From Zygaena filipendulae (lineage: Eukaryota > Arthropoda > Insecta > Lepidoptera > Zygaenidae), in assembly GCA_907165275.2 (NCBI GenBank), contig OU015655.1, forward strand, positions 12,598,501-12,662,500: a stretch of 64,000 nucleotides of DNA. Direction: 5' to 3'. Position numbers and translations under genes: made by a program. Positions 31,061-41,200 of the stretch are shown one piece after another. The first letter of the stretch is position 1. The number at the start of each line of letters is the position of its first letter. The notes beneath the pieces were generated by a model. It was not told where the DNA came from, searched no databases, and saw only the letters and a program-made list of their open reading frames with translations.

Positions 31061-32431
31061 ATGAAGCACAGCAAGTTGATTCCATTATTTAAAGCCGGTA
31101 GTACATCTGATCCCAATAACTTTAGGCCAATATCGATATTGCCAACTCTTAGTAAGATTTTTGAAAAGATGATGTTGGATCAATTGCTAAGCCATTTTTA
31201 TAGGAATAACTTGATGCATTCCAAACAATATGGTTTTACTCGTGGTAGCTCAACAATCGATGCTGGTGTTAAATTGGTTGAACATGTTTTTGACGCTTGG
31301 GAGGACTCACATGATGCAATCGGTATCTTTTGTGACCTTTCGAAGGCGTTTGATTGTGTGCACTATGGAATCCTGTTGAGTAAGCTGCACCACTATGGTG
31401 TAAAAAACCACGCACTTAACCTTTTGGGCTCGTATTTGAACAACAGAATTCAGAGAGTCGATGTCAATGGTGAGAGGTCATCGGGGTCCGCGGTGTGCAT
31501 GGGTGTTCCACAGGGTTCGATTCTTGGGCCATTTCTCTTCCTCATTTATATCAATGATTTGCCATACTCTGTAGAGAATAAACACGAAATTGTATTGTTC
31601 GCCGACGACACCTCCTTGCTTTTCAAAGTTAGAAGACATCAGCTAAGTTTAGACGACGTGAACAATGCCATCTCAGAGGTGGTTAAATGGTTTACAGCTA
31701 ACAACCTCCTTCTAAATGAAAAGAAGACCAAATGTATTAGATTTTCTATGCCTAATGTTAAGACAACAAAAGTAAATATCCTCGTGAAGGGTGCGAAACT
31801 GGACCTTTTGGACTCGGCTGTGTTTTTGGGTATAACCATCGACTCTAAGCTGCAATGGGGACCTCACATAAAGACTTTAGCAAAGAAACTGAGTTCTGCA
31901 GCATACGCCGTTAGAAGGATTCGACATTTGTCGGACGTAGGCACCGCGAGACTGGTTTATTTTGGTTATTTTCACAGTCTTATGGCTTATGGTATACTTT
32001 TGTGGGGTAACGCAGCGGATGTTCATTCATTGTTTGTATTACAGAAGCGGGCTGTTCGAGCAATGTATAAATTAGGACCTCGTGATTCACTTAGAACTAA
32101 ATTTAAAGAGATTGACATTTTGACTTTGCCATCGCAATACATTTACGAAAACCTATTATATGTAAAAAAAAATATAAATTTGTTTAAGAAACGTAGTGAC
32201 AATCATAGTTATAATACTAGAAATAATGACAAACTTATTGGTTATGCAAGTAGACTGCACAAGATTGTTAAATCGTTTAAAGGGCAAAGTATACAATTTT
32301 TTAATAAAGTTCCCACTGACATCCAAAATCTAACGATGGAAAAATTTAAAACAATGATAAAGCAAAAACTCTGCAAAAAGGCTTACTATACAATATCTGA
32401 CTATATAAATGATAAATTGCCATGGGATTGA
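31061..32431 (+). CDS. LINE reverse transcriptase, C-terminal 456 residues
   Basis: Uninterrupted frame with the RT blocks in order: FRPISILPTLSKIFEK, QYGFTRGSST, IFCDLSKAFDCVHY (first catalytic Asp), GVPQGSILGPFLFLIYINDLP region, FADD (catalytic pair, near residue 178), NNLLLNEKKTK and FLGITIDSKLQW. A long C-terminal domain ends in INDKLPWD. This order fits jockey/CR1-type LINEs; I cannot separate the clades by eye. The in-frame ATG is internal to the original protein (KHSKLIPLFKAG is preceded by further residues in intact elements), so it is a fragment, not a full ORF2. Confidence 0.88.
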   Translation: MKHSKLIPLFKAGSTSDPNNFRPISILPTLSKIFEKMMLDQLLSHFYRNNLMHSKQYGFTRGSSTIDAGVKLVEHVFDAWEDSHDAIGIFCDLSKAFDCVHYGILLSKLHHYGVKNHALNLLGSYLNNRIQRVDVNGERSSGSAVCMGVPQGSILGPFLFLIYINDLPYSVENKHEIVLFADDTSLLFKVRRHQLSLDDVNNAISEVVKWFTANNLLLNEKKTKCIRFSMPNVKTTKVNILVKGAKLDLLDSAVFLGITIDSKLQWGPHIKTLAKKLSSAAYAVRRIRHLSDVGTARLVYFGYFHSLMAYGILLWGNAADVHSLFVLQKRAVRAMYKLGPRDSLRTKFKEIDILTLPSQYIYENLLYVKKNINLFKKRSDNHSYNTRNNDKLIGYASRLHKIVKSFKGQSIQFFNKVPTDIQNLTMEKFKTMIKQKLCKKAYYTISDYINDKLPWD

Positions 32432-32616
32432 GCAGCCCTTAACTTTAATTTTATTTATTTATGCAGTTTTATTCCAATATTTTATAATTTCATTGCAAAT
32501 TTACTATTTAAAGTATGTTGCACAATGCACATTGTTTAATTTTAATTTTAATAGCTGTGACATATTTCAAGAGTTATTATGTAACCTACGAAATAAAAAT
32601 AAAAAAAAAAAAAAAT
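31061..32616 (+). mobile_element. 5'-truncated non-LTR retrotransposon (LINE)
   Basis: The insert runs from the first codon of an open reverse transcriptase frame to an A-rich tail at 32591-32615. Flanking 13-mers, 31048-31060 ('tctaaccgacctt') and 32617-32629 ('tctaacggaactt'), match at 11 positions and look like an aged target-site duplication. The endonuclease half and 5' UTR are missing, typical of incomplete reverse transcription. Confidence 0.8.
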
Positions 32617-32800
32617 TCTAACGGAACTTCTTTGGAGAGCCAGTCCGGGAGGAGGTCGAACGTGCGCTGGAGGCTTTCCAAGTGGAGACTGTCGGTCAAT
32701 GTAGGAAAGACACAGGCCATATGCGTCGGCAATCTTTAACGCCCACCGCCACCATAGCATACATAGCGTGGTCCCCTCAGGTAAAGTACAACGTTGTATT
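32617..32800 (+). pseudogene. possible second reverse transcriptase scrap
   Basis: Codons near 32680-32730 read WRLSVNVGKTQAI, like the 'W...N..KT' block of LINE reverse transcriptases, but nothing before or after continues it. It is the target into which the LINE at 31061 was inserted. Confidence 0.35.
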
Positions 32801-32834
32801 CTTCGATCTTGACGTGACCAGAGAGTGGATTTAG

Positions 32835-33278
32835 GTGGACGATGTGTTAAAAGATAAAAGATACAAAACGCGAATAGGCGTGGCCAAGTCACAAGCGGAA
32901 GACGCGGGGAAACTACCGCTGCAGGATCGCTTGGCTAAGTACAGCTTTATTTCACGATTCAAGGGATCCATCCGCAGCCCGAGTGATTATTGCAACAGAA
33001 AAGTCGTCGACAAATACGAAAAACAACTGCAGAAAAGATTTAACATTGCATTCTCCAACGGTGATTCAGAGGGTGAGGAAGAGCTAGATTTGCCGAAAGC
33101 GATCAAACTTCGTCAAGATAGAGCGGGTAACCCAGGGACTTCTAAGTCGAGCAAGACGGGTCTGTATTTAAGGAAGAGAAAATTGGTAATGAAGGAAGAT
33201 CGCCCAGAGGAATGTAACAATTTAATTTCGTCAACAATGGGGATGTGGACTACTTTTGAAAATCAAAATTCTAGTTAG
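32835..33278 (+). CDS. orphan reading frame, lysine/arginine-rich, unknown
   Basis: About 140 codons with balanced, non-repetitive usage, markedly less AT-rich than its surroundings. Visible features: a basic N-terminal half (RLAKYSFISRFKGSIRSP, KKYEKQLQKRFN type), an acidic patch (DSEGEEELDL) and a Lys/Arg tract (LYLRKRKLVMKED). No domain recognised. Its 3' end runs into the MITE at 33258. An in-frame TAG lies just before the nominal start, so the true 5' end is unknown. It may be a decayed transposon or viral-like gene or a pseudogene exon. Confidence 0.35.
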   Translation: MDDVLKDKRYKTRIGVAKSQAEDAGKLPLQDRLAKYSFISRFKGSIRSPSDYCNRKVVDKYEKQLQKRFNIAFSNGDSEGEEELDLPKAIKLRQDRAGNPGTSKSSKTGLYLRKRKLVMKEDRPEECNNLISSTMGMWTTFENQNSS

Positions 33279-33550
33279 TCCGTCAGTTAGAAAATAAAAA
33301 AAAACAATAGACACGTATTTGTTGCTTTTTAAAGTAAATTAAAATATACAGAGATAAAGCACATTAAAGTTTAGGGTGAGGGGGTCTAACCGCTAAAACC
33401 GCCATACAAACTGTCAGAATAGTGACGTCACGCGAAATTTCAACTCAATATATCGCCGTTATTTTTTGATTACGTAAAAAAAAAAAGAATAAATACGTGT
33501 CCAATATTTTTTAATAATTTACAAGACGGACTAAAAAATAAAAATTAGTC
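33258..33550. mobile_element. CRE-bearing MITE, copy 4
   Basis: 'tagtccgtcagttagaaaat' on the left and 'acaagacggactaaaaaata' on the right, with 'agtgacgtcacgcg' inside. It interrupts the orphan-frame region. Confidence 0.8.
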
Positions 33551-33555
33551 AATTC

Positions 33556-34100
33556 TACCGAGAATATTTTCCGAGATAACGAACTGAAGTTTGTACAGCA
33601 CGATTCTGTGACTGCGAAAATAGGTGACACTGCCACGATTAACAGATCAGCGGCGGCATGCACCATCTGGGGAAGCGATACCCGCGCGACAGACAGAGCC
33701 TAGATGCCGCCCCGACGGGAGGCGTCGGCTCCGCCCCGACGATCCACACGGTCCACAGACCCCCCCCCAGTTCCTGTCCGTATTGGCGGACAGCGTGAGA
33801 TTGCCCACTGCAGGGGGCTCTGCCCCGACGCAGTCACCTCTGCCGCCCCCCCTTGGAGAGAAGGCTTACGAGGAAAAGCTTACTACAATGGCTCTACACA
33901 GCGTACGTGACGCGGTTTCTCTCAGTGTCGACGATACGGGAATGGTTGTAGTCAAACGGAAGACGACCTTATACACCGTCCTCGACGATGTTTATAACAT
34001 TGCCGTCCAATTTCCGAGGCAGGGCGGACCGTGTCGCTTCACGTCCGCATTTCTGCCGCGTAATTACGTGTCTACAATTTTTTGTATGGTTTTATTGTAA
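33556..34100 (+). pseudogene. orphan coding-like remnant downstream of the MITE
   Basis: Codons 33556-33703 (ENIFRDNELKFVQHD ... TRATDRA, stop) may continue the frame cut off at 33258. After a GC-rich, C-run-containing stretch (33715-33860), a second open frame encodes KAYEEKLTTMALHSV, SLSVDDTGMVVVKRKT and VLDDVYNIAVQFPRQ, up to a stop near 34098. The composition is coding-like but no family is recognised. Confidence 0.3.
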
Positions 34101-34222
34101 CATTAAAAAAAAGTTTAACCCGTTTCGAACAAAACGAGAACTCCGTTGGGTATGCTGTGACCCTTATTTTAAAGTGCATTAAACGTTTCTCAATCTCCAA
34201 AGAAAATTTTAGCTGATGAATA

Positions 34223-34466
34223 AATTGGATACAGATAAGCAATAACATGTTAACCCACAAACTTAAGTTATTGATTCAGAATGATTTATTGAGAGTTAGG
34301 GAACGTTTTTTTAATTATGTATTTACCTTATTACATTGCTTAAATATGTAACTAAATATTTAACATAAAAAATGTTGACACAAAATGGCGCCATACTTTT
34401 AAAACACGATTTACTCAAAATTTCTCCAGTGTGGGTTAACACACTATTGCTTATCTATGTCCAATT
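34223..34466. mobile_element. 'ttggac...gttaaccca' TIR element, copy 2
   Basis: 'aattggatacagataagca' to 'ttatctatgtccaatt', same interior as copy 1. Confidence 0.75.
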
Positions 34467-34589
34467 GAACGTTTTGGCAGGTTTCCAATACAAAAACTGT
34501 GGAAACGTCAAATTTGGCGATTGTTTGTTGTCGGGAGGAGGTCGGTCTAAGTGCGCGCGTGTCGCTCTTATTATTTTGCAACCACCATT

Positions 34590-34735
34590 CGGTACTTAGC
34601 TATTTTGTTAAGAAATTTGTTGCCCTAAGAAAGAAACTTGTTTTCGAAAGAGAACCGTGTTTCATATTGGGAACAATCGTAACATTTTCATTGGCGTTTC
34701 TCTACAAAAGAAGGACATACGTATACATATAAGTA
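34590..34735 (-). repeat. 'gccaatgacaatgttag' family fragment
   Basis: 'ttcgaaagagaaccgtgttt' and 'ttcattggcgtttctc' are the reverse complement of the 5992 copy. Confidence 0.5.
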
Positions 34736-34739
34736 GGTA

Positions 34740-36645
34740 CTTTTATCACTAAAATGGAACTAGTTGTTCGCTCGTCGTCACCAAAGTTACTGCCAACGCG
34801 ATAGTTAAATTGCGATAGACGGCTTGGAGTAAGTATTGGACGCGTATTGGAGATTGAGAAACAGATCCTTTCAAGGCAGATGGTATGTTATTGCTGGTTG
34901 ATAAGTTGTAATACATAGTTAAAATATGTCGCCTCTACTACTGGCTAAATACTGCGTTCGAAGCTATAGTTACCAATATTTTCCTAAGTGAATTTTAAAT
35001 ATGATAATTATTATTTATAAATTTTTGATATGTATATCACAGAATCGAGGTGTTTTTTTCTTTTCTTCTTATTATCACACATTCGTATTCGAAGTCCATG
35101 TTAAAATATTACTCTTATCGCGGCTGCTGTACGGAAAAACAAAGCAACTGTTTTTTTTTTTCAAAATGCGTTTTTGCCACTTTTCACGCATAATGGACCT
35201 TGCTACATACAAGGCTATTAAAAAGGCTTCAGTCTTAGAGAAATTAAAATTAAGAAAACTATGGAAAATTTGTTTTAAAAACAGCGATTTTCGGTTGTTT
35301 GCTACTCCTGTAAAATTTATTCCGCTGCAATTACTTTGTTTTTCCGTAGGGCAGCCGCTTGGTGTTACAGTGAGCATGAAATCAAATCATATAATGTTTT
35401 TTGTTGAAGTCTACGCGTGGATACTTACAATTTTATGTATTGATTCAACGGCTTAAACGTAGCATAACTCAATAGTTGTACGCGGCGAGCGCCTTACTGT
35501 ACGCAGCACATAAATTGAGAACATTTTTAGAAATATACAAACAAAATGGACGTTTTGATTGAAAATATTTCCATATATTATGTATACTAACTTTCATTAT
35601 GCCGACTTAATTCTACTATCAATTATGTATTATATATAGTTAGTTTCTATGTGCGTTAGATAAAACGGAAAGAAATCGTGGTATACTTATATATTGTATA
35701 TGCTATAGAAAATAATTTATAATGTTCTGTAATTTATAACCTATAAACGGTATCGTTCATTTGTTTTAAAATTATAGATAGCAAAGAAGAAAAAAGTTGA
35801 GTCGGTGTAAGGAATAATAAATAAGAGTAACGTATAATAGTTAGTACATATTATATAATTTAAACAATACATATTTACCATGTTTAGGTACTTTTAAAAA
35901 CACAACTTCGGGCATGTTTTCCTCTTTAGTGACTTTTATATATAAAATACTCGTCTCCAACTATAAGTTCACACTTCAAGAAAATTATTGTTTTTATTTG
36001 TTGTTTAACAAATAATATATTTTCTCATAAATGCAACCTGGCCTATGTAAACGCACTATTCGTGCCAGCTCAGCTGTTAGAGAAAACAGTGGACATTTCC
36101 GCTTTAGCAAGTTTTAAAGTCGCTGCCGATAGTCCTATTTCGTTCTTTTCCTTGTTTGCATGTAGTTATACTGCTGGTTGGTTCATTTCATTAAGATTTC
36201 ATACAAGTTCATTAGGCATTCTACAACGTTGTGTAAATGTACTAAATGTTACGAAATAAAGTAATAAAGAAATAATCCAGTGGTTTTATTATTTCGATAC
36301 TTGTAATTCCAATGTTGCCCGCAGAGACGGTCAATTCTGCACTTCTCACCCATGGCGGTTTCCTTCCATATATTGATATCGGAATAGTACAAAGGCTACA
36401 TTCTATCCCGATACAAAGAGTTCCTGGGGGAATCCCGAATTTGACGCGGGGATCGTCTGGTTTTAAATGAAAGTCAAATTCTTACAACAAAATTTAATAT
36501 TCTTCCACGTCACTTTCAACTATATTCAATTAAGAACATAATATAACATACAGCAGTTTATTGTTTCTCGATTAAAATATTTAAACATAAACAGTATAAT
36601 TAATCATACCGAGATATATGTAGGTATCTAGACACGTGCTAACCA
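34740..36645. other. intergenic DNA, nothing firm
   Basis: A 151-codon frame at 35001-35456 and an overlapping minus-strand frame lack any recognisable motif. A repeat scrap ('ttcctgggggaatcccgaa') lies at 36420. No RNA gene seen. Confidence 0.35.
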
Positions 36646-36648
36646 TAA

Positions 36649-36841
36649 GGCTAAGGCCGCACTGCAAAGAGCTTCGCTTAATGCTATGAGACACTGCAAG
36701 CGACGCCCCCAGGTAGCCTAGTTGATATTGTGACCACCTGCGATAGTATGCAATAATATGGCTGTTCCTAGGATTAGTCACTCGGCGAGTAGCTTGGCTC
36801 TTAGCAATAAGCGAAGCTCTTTGTAGTGTGGCCTGAGCCTA
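36649..36841. mobile_element. TIR element of about 190 bp
   Basis: 'ggctaaggccgcactgcaaa' + 'gagcttcgctta' on the left pairs with 'taagcgaagctc' + 'tttgtagtgtggcctgagcc' on the right. A truncated copy is at 16015-16145. Confidence 0.8.
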
Positions 36842-38285
36842 AGAGTAAAAAGGTATTTAACTAGGCGACTAATTTTATTATATTACCTATAAATAATAAT
36901 CAAATTATTATACTTTGTGCTTGAATATTCGGGTGTTAGTTTTATTCTTTATAACTATTACGTGCTTAAATTAATAAAACAATATATTAGTTAAAGGCGC
37001 TTCATTTCCACCATCAAATCGATATACATTTCACAATTGTTTATTTGCAAAACATTTCTTTGAACTTCAGACTAATTAATTATTATCAATATTATTAAGA
37101 GTTGGAAAAGACTTAAAAATCATAATTACATAGAAAAAAAAAATTGTGACAATGTTTTGAAATTGCAACCCATAGCTGTTGTCGACCTGTGTACCTACTT
37201 TTATTTCAATCTCCCTAATACAACTACAATATTTAACTATCTACCTACTAGGTATAATGTTAAATTCAGCTGAAGCACAACTGAAAACGTGTTAGAAATA
37301 ATGATATGTGGTTATTTTATTATTAAAACTTTATATTTATTGTTTATTTCAGTATTAATCTATTTAACTTCATAATTTAACTATAGCATTTAAAATATCA
37401 CGTACTTTTCGATTTAGTATATATTAGATATATTTTAATTAATTGTATAATATCTAATAATATTTTGTGGTCCATAATATAATTATATCGCTGCCCTTCG
37501 CGTGCGCCTGTGAAGTTATCTTAAAACTTCACCTAAAAGAAAACATATTACATGTAACACTGCTACAAAAAGTATAGAGTTAATAATATGGGAACAGATC
37601 ATATCCATTATCTGTTGGTAATGTCTGAAGAAAAATTATAGGGTTGCCGAAAACAAAATCGGCCTAAAACCGGTGTTCAAAATCTAACGCTGCCGCCTGC
37701 CAACCTTGAGAAATATAATGAAAATAATACAATACAACTATTTCTCAAGCAGAGTTGATTTCTTATAACGTTTGTTTAAATATATTATTTGGATTCTTAA
37801 TTTATCATAACATAATATTGTACCTAATATTTGTTCTAATTTTAAATCTGATATAATAGGACCAAAGGCATCATTATTGACTATGTGAGTGAGGAGTCGT
37901 CCATAAACTACGTCTGTGTCTGAGGTCTGTGTCAATAACGATATGAAGTAGCTCGATTGCTAAAAGTACTTGTTACTTCCGTAACAAAAATTATGAACAT
38001 ACTCAAAATTGCCTGAAACAAATTTATATGGAGGGTCCAACCATTTTAAATGAAAATATTTAGTAACTAACATGCAATACATAAAAAAGAATAATAAGAC
38101 GACATTATTTTTTGAAGTCGGTTAAAAACAACGTGCGTGACGCAACTTATAGACGGCTCCGAACGTGTTTTAGGACTTGTGAATTTCCTCCCGCCACCGG
38201 CGACCGTGGCGACGTGGCGACGTGCGACGCGGCAGCCCTACGCGACGCGCGAGCCGGCCGCGGGCGGCGGTCGCTGCGCGCGCCG
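36842..38285. other. region downstream (3') of the glutamine synthetase gene
   Basis: AT-rich. No canonical AATAAA on the minus strand within about 400 bp of the glutamine synthetase stop; ATATAAA near 38025 is the nearest variant. The reversed 'accgacttc' repeat sits at 38112-38128. Confidence 0.35.
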
Positions 38286-38288
38286 CCG

Positions 38289-41200
38289 CTATTCGTTGAG
38301 GATGCACGTGCGCATGAGGGCGTCGATCACCGCGTACGGATCGCAGTTGGAGGCCGGCCGGCGGTCCTCCAGATATCCCTTTTTCTCCTCGGCGACGGCG
38401 CGCGGGATCCGGATACTGCTGCCGCGGCTCGCGACCCCTGCGCAACGGAACGGGCAGTTATTGTAGAGAACATCTGGACATAGATAAGCAATAGTGTGTT
38501 AACCCACACTGGAGAAATTTTGATCAAATTAAAGTTTTAAAATTGTAGCGCCATTTTGTGTCAAATTTTTTATGTTCAATATTTAGTTACATATTTAAAC
38601 AATGTAATAAGGTAAACACATAATTAAAAAACGTTATCTAACTCTCAATAAATCGTTCTGAATCAATAACTTCATTTTGTGGGTTAACATGTTATTGCTT
38701 ATCTGCGTCCATCTATGCTAAAATGACGCGCCCCTCCATCGGGTATACGCACACGCACAAGGGTTAAAATATCGACACGACACATATAAATCTGGTTTGT
38801 CTATTCATCACAAAATAGATATTATCTGATACATGATCCCGCACATCTAAAACTGCTATTGAAGTAGTGGGGCGCGCCATTTTAGTTAAGATAAGCTCTA
38901 CCATAATTAGTTGGACGCAGATAAGCAATTTATCATGTTGACTCACAAAATTGAGTTATTGATACAGAACGCTTTATTGACAGTTATAGAACGTTTTTTA
39001 TTACATTGTTTAAATAAATACTAACAAAATGTTGAACATAAAAAAATGTTGACACAAAATGGCGCTATAATTTTACTTAAAATTTTCTTTCAGTGTGGGT
39101 TAACGCAGTATTGCTTATCTATATATTATTATGTCCAAATTACTTGAAATATAGGGATGACAAATGCAGGTTCCACCTATTATATAATGTACTATACATA
39201 GTAGTTGCGCGGCTTTATTTATATTTCGGTTAAAAAAAATGACTGTTTTGCTGCCAGTGTGCGGTATTTATTGTGTTTTGTTTTAAAAACTTATACCAAA
39301 CGCAGAACGCAATTACTCATGTACACACTGTAGCGTATAAACAGGTAATTAGCGTCATTTAATAGCCACATTACCAACATCACATCTTGATAACTTTGTT
39401 ATTGAAGTGATACTTCTTTTGGCGCGTGTAGAGTAAAATTTAAACAAGCAACAGAAGTCACGCGTATGAGTAACGATTTCAGTATGAATTAGACGCGTTC
39501 GAAAAAAAAAAATCAAAGAAGTACCAGTAAACAGTTAAACTTGCCTCTAGCAATAAAGCCGCCTTTTGCTCTATCCTTTCTTTTATGTGTCTTAGTTATA
39601 CGACCTCTTTTGGGGTAATATAAAGTATATTTGAATTTGAATTTAACTTCTGAAGTGCGTAGTTAACACACACGGTTATATTCACAGAAAAAATAAATTA
39701 ACTAGAGATGACATGTAGGCGCGGCAGGCGCGCTGCCGTTGCAAAGGAAGTTAGAGCAAATGCTCTAACTTAAAACTTCTTTTGCTGCCATTCCAAGTAT
39801 ATTTTACCACAATATTTTCAAAACTGTGAATTTTGAAAACACTGACTAAGTAAAAAGAACTAAAAACATATCCATAAAGCGTTTAATACATTTCTTTATG
39901 TTAATGAATGTTTTAGTGCATGATGAATAGTTTTGTGTGCGAAAATCACTCGGCGACACACTGGTTTTCATCTGTTTTCATTCCAAACTAGGTTGATGTC
40001 CCTTCTATCTGTAATTTTCTTTTATATGACAACTATACGACAACTATATGGCAACTTACCGGCGCTAAAGTCGTTAATACTGGCGGTCTCGTGGAGTCCA
40101 GTCAGCCGCCTCTCGTTATCTTTGCCCCCGCGCGGGTCGTACACCTTAATATGTTTCATGTGCACCTTCGACAACTTGTCAATTGCCTTCTCAATCTCTC
40201 TGGAACACGAAAAGAATGAGGTTACATCACGAGCAGTCGCTGAAATTCTATTGGGGTGTTGGCAATTGACAATTGTATTCCGGGGTGGTCTAGAGTCTAC
40301 AACAGACCCATTCGCAAGAAAATTGCCAGAAATATCTGCGTAGGTATGTATAACTACTGTGCCTACATAAAATGCTCGACAGATATAGAACATGTCGAAA
40401 GTATCTAGTAAATAGTCTTAAGAAGCGATAAAACATATTTGAGGGTTTGATCGCATTTTTAAATTATTACTTCAATAATCAATATATACGAATACGAAAG
40501 CGAGACGACACCCGCTAGCCGTAGGTGCTAAGAAAGCGGCAACTTCAACAATATCTGCTCACAACGTCAATTCACGAATTTTTCCTTTTGTTACCTACTT
40601 AGTAAATTAAATATGAAATATCCACTTACATAATACCATTTTCCTCCCTCATCTTTTTGGTGGAGAAGTTTGTGTGGGCACCGGAGCCGTTCCAGTCCTG
40701 GACCGGCTTCGGGTCGAAGGTGACGATGACGCCGTACTCCTCGGCGAGGCGGTGGAGGATGTACCTGGACACCCAGAGGTCGTCGCCAGCGGAGACCCCG
40801 ACCGAGGGCCCCACTTGGAACTCCCATTGGGACGGCATCACTTCAGCGTTGGTCCCAGATAGGGGCACGCCAGCGTAGAGGCAACATCTGCAAGTAAAAA
40901 CGTGTTAAATTGGCACGATGGTCGATGACAAGGTATAAAAATTAAAATTCTATTTAGTCCGTCAGTTAGATAATAAAAAAATAATAGACATGTGCATTTT
41001 GCTGTTTCGAATTGGAGGTTAAATAAAGAAACTACAATGACATAGCTATCCATACATCAGAATAACACATAGCCCATAGGCTTATACTTTAATCGGAGAA
41101 TTCCCGCGGGACCTCCGAGCCGAGCGGGGAAAGTCATAAATAAATGTTTACTCTGATGGAGGGACAAAATCCGCAAAACCTGGCGTGGCAATTAGACTCT

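Noticed and set aside
35001..35456. 151-codon plus-strand frame and its minus-strand overlap
   Set aside because: AT-driven composition, hydrophobic low-complexity start and no family resemblance; no splice partner found.
38112..38527. Arg-rich frames over the last GS exon
   Set aside because: Shadows of the GS frame in GC-rich DNA; the real frame encodes [20 protein letters not shown].
40591..40878. Plus-strand and alternative-frame readings over GS exon 5
   Set aside because: The minus-strand frame encodes unmistakable glutamine synthetase motifs ([14 protein letters not shown]).
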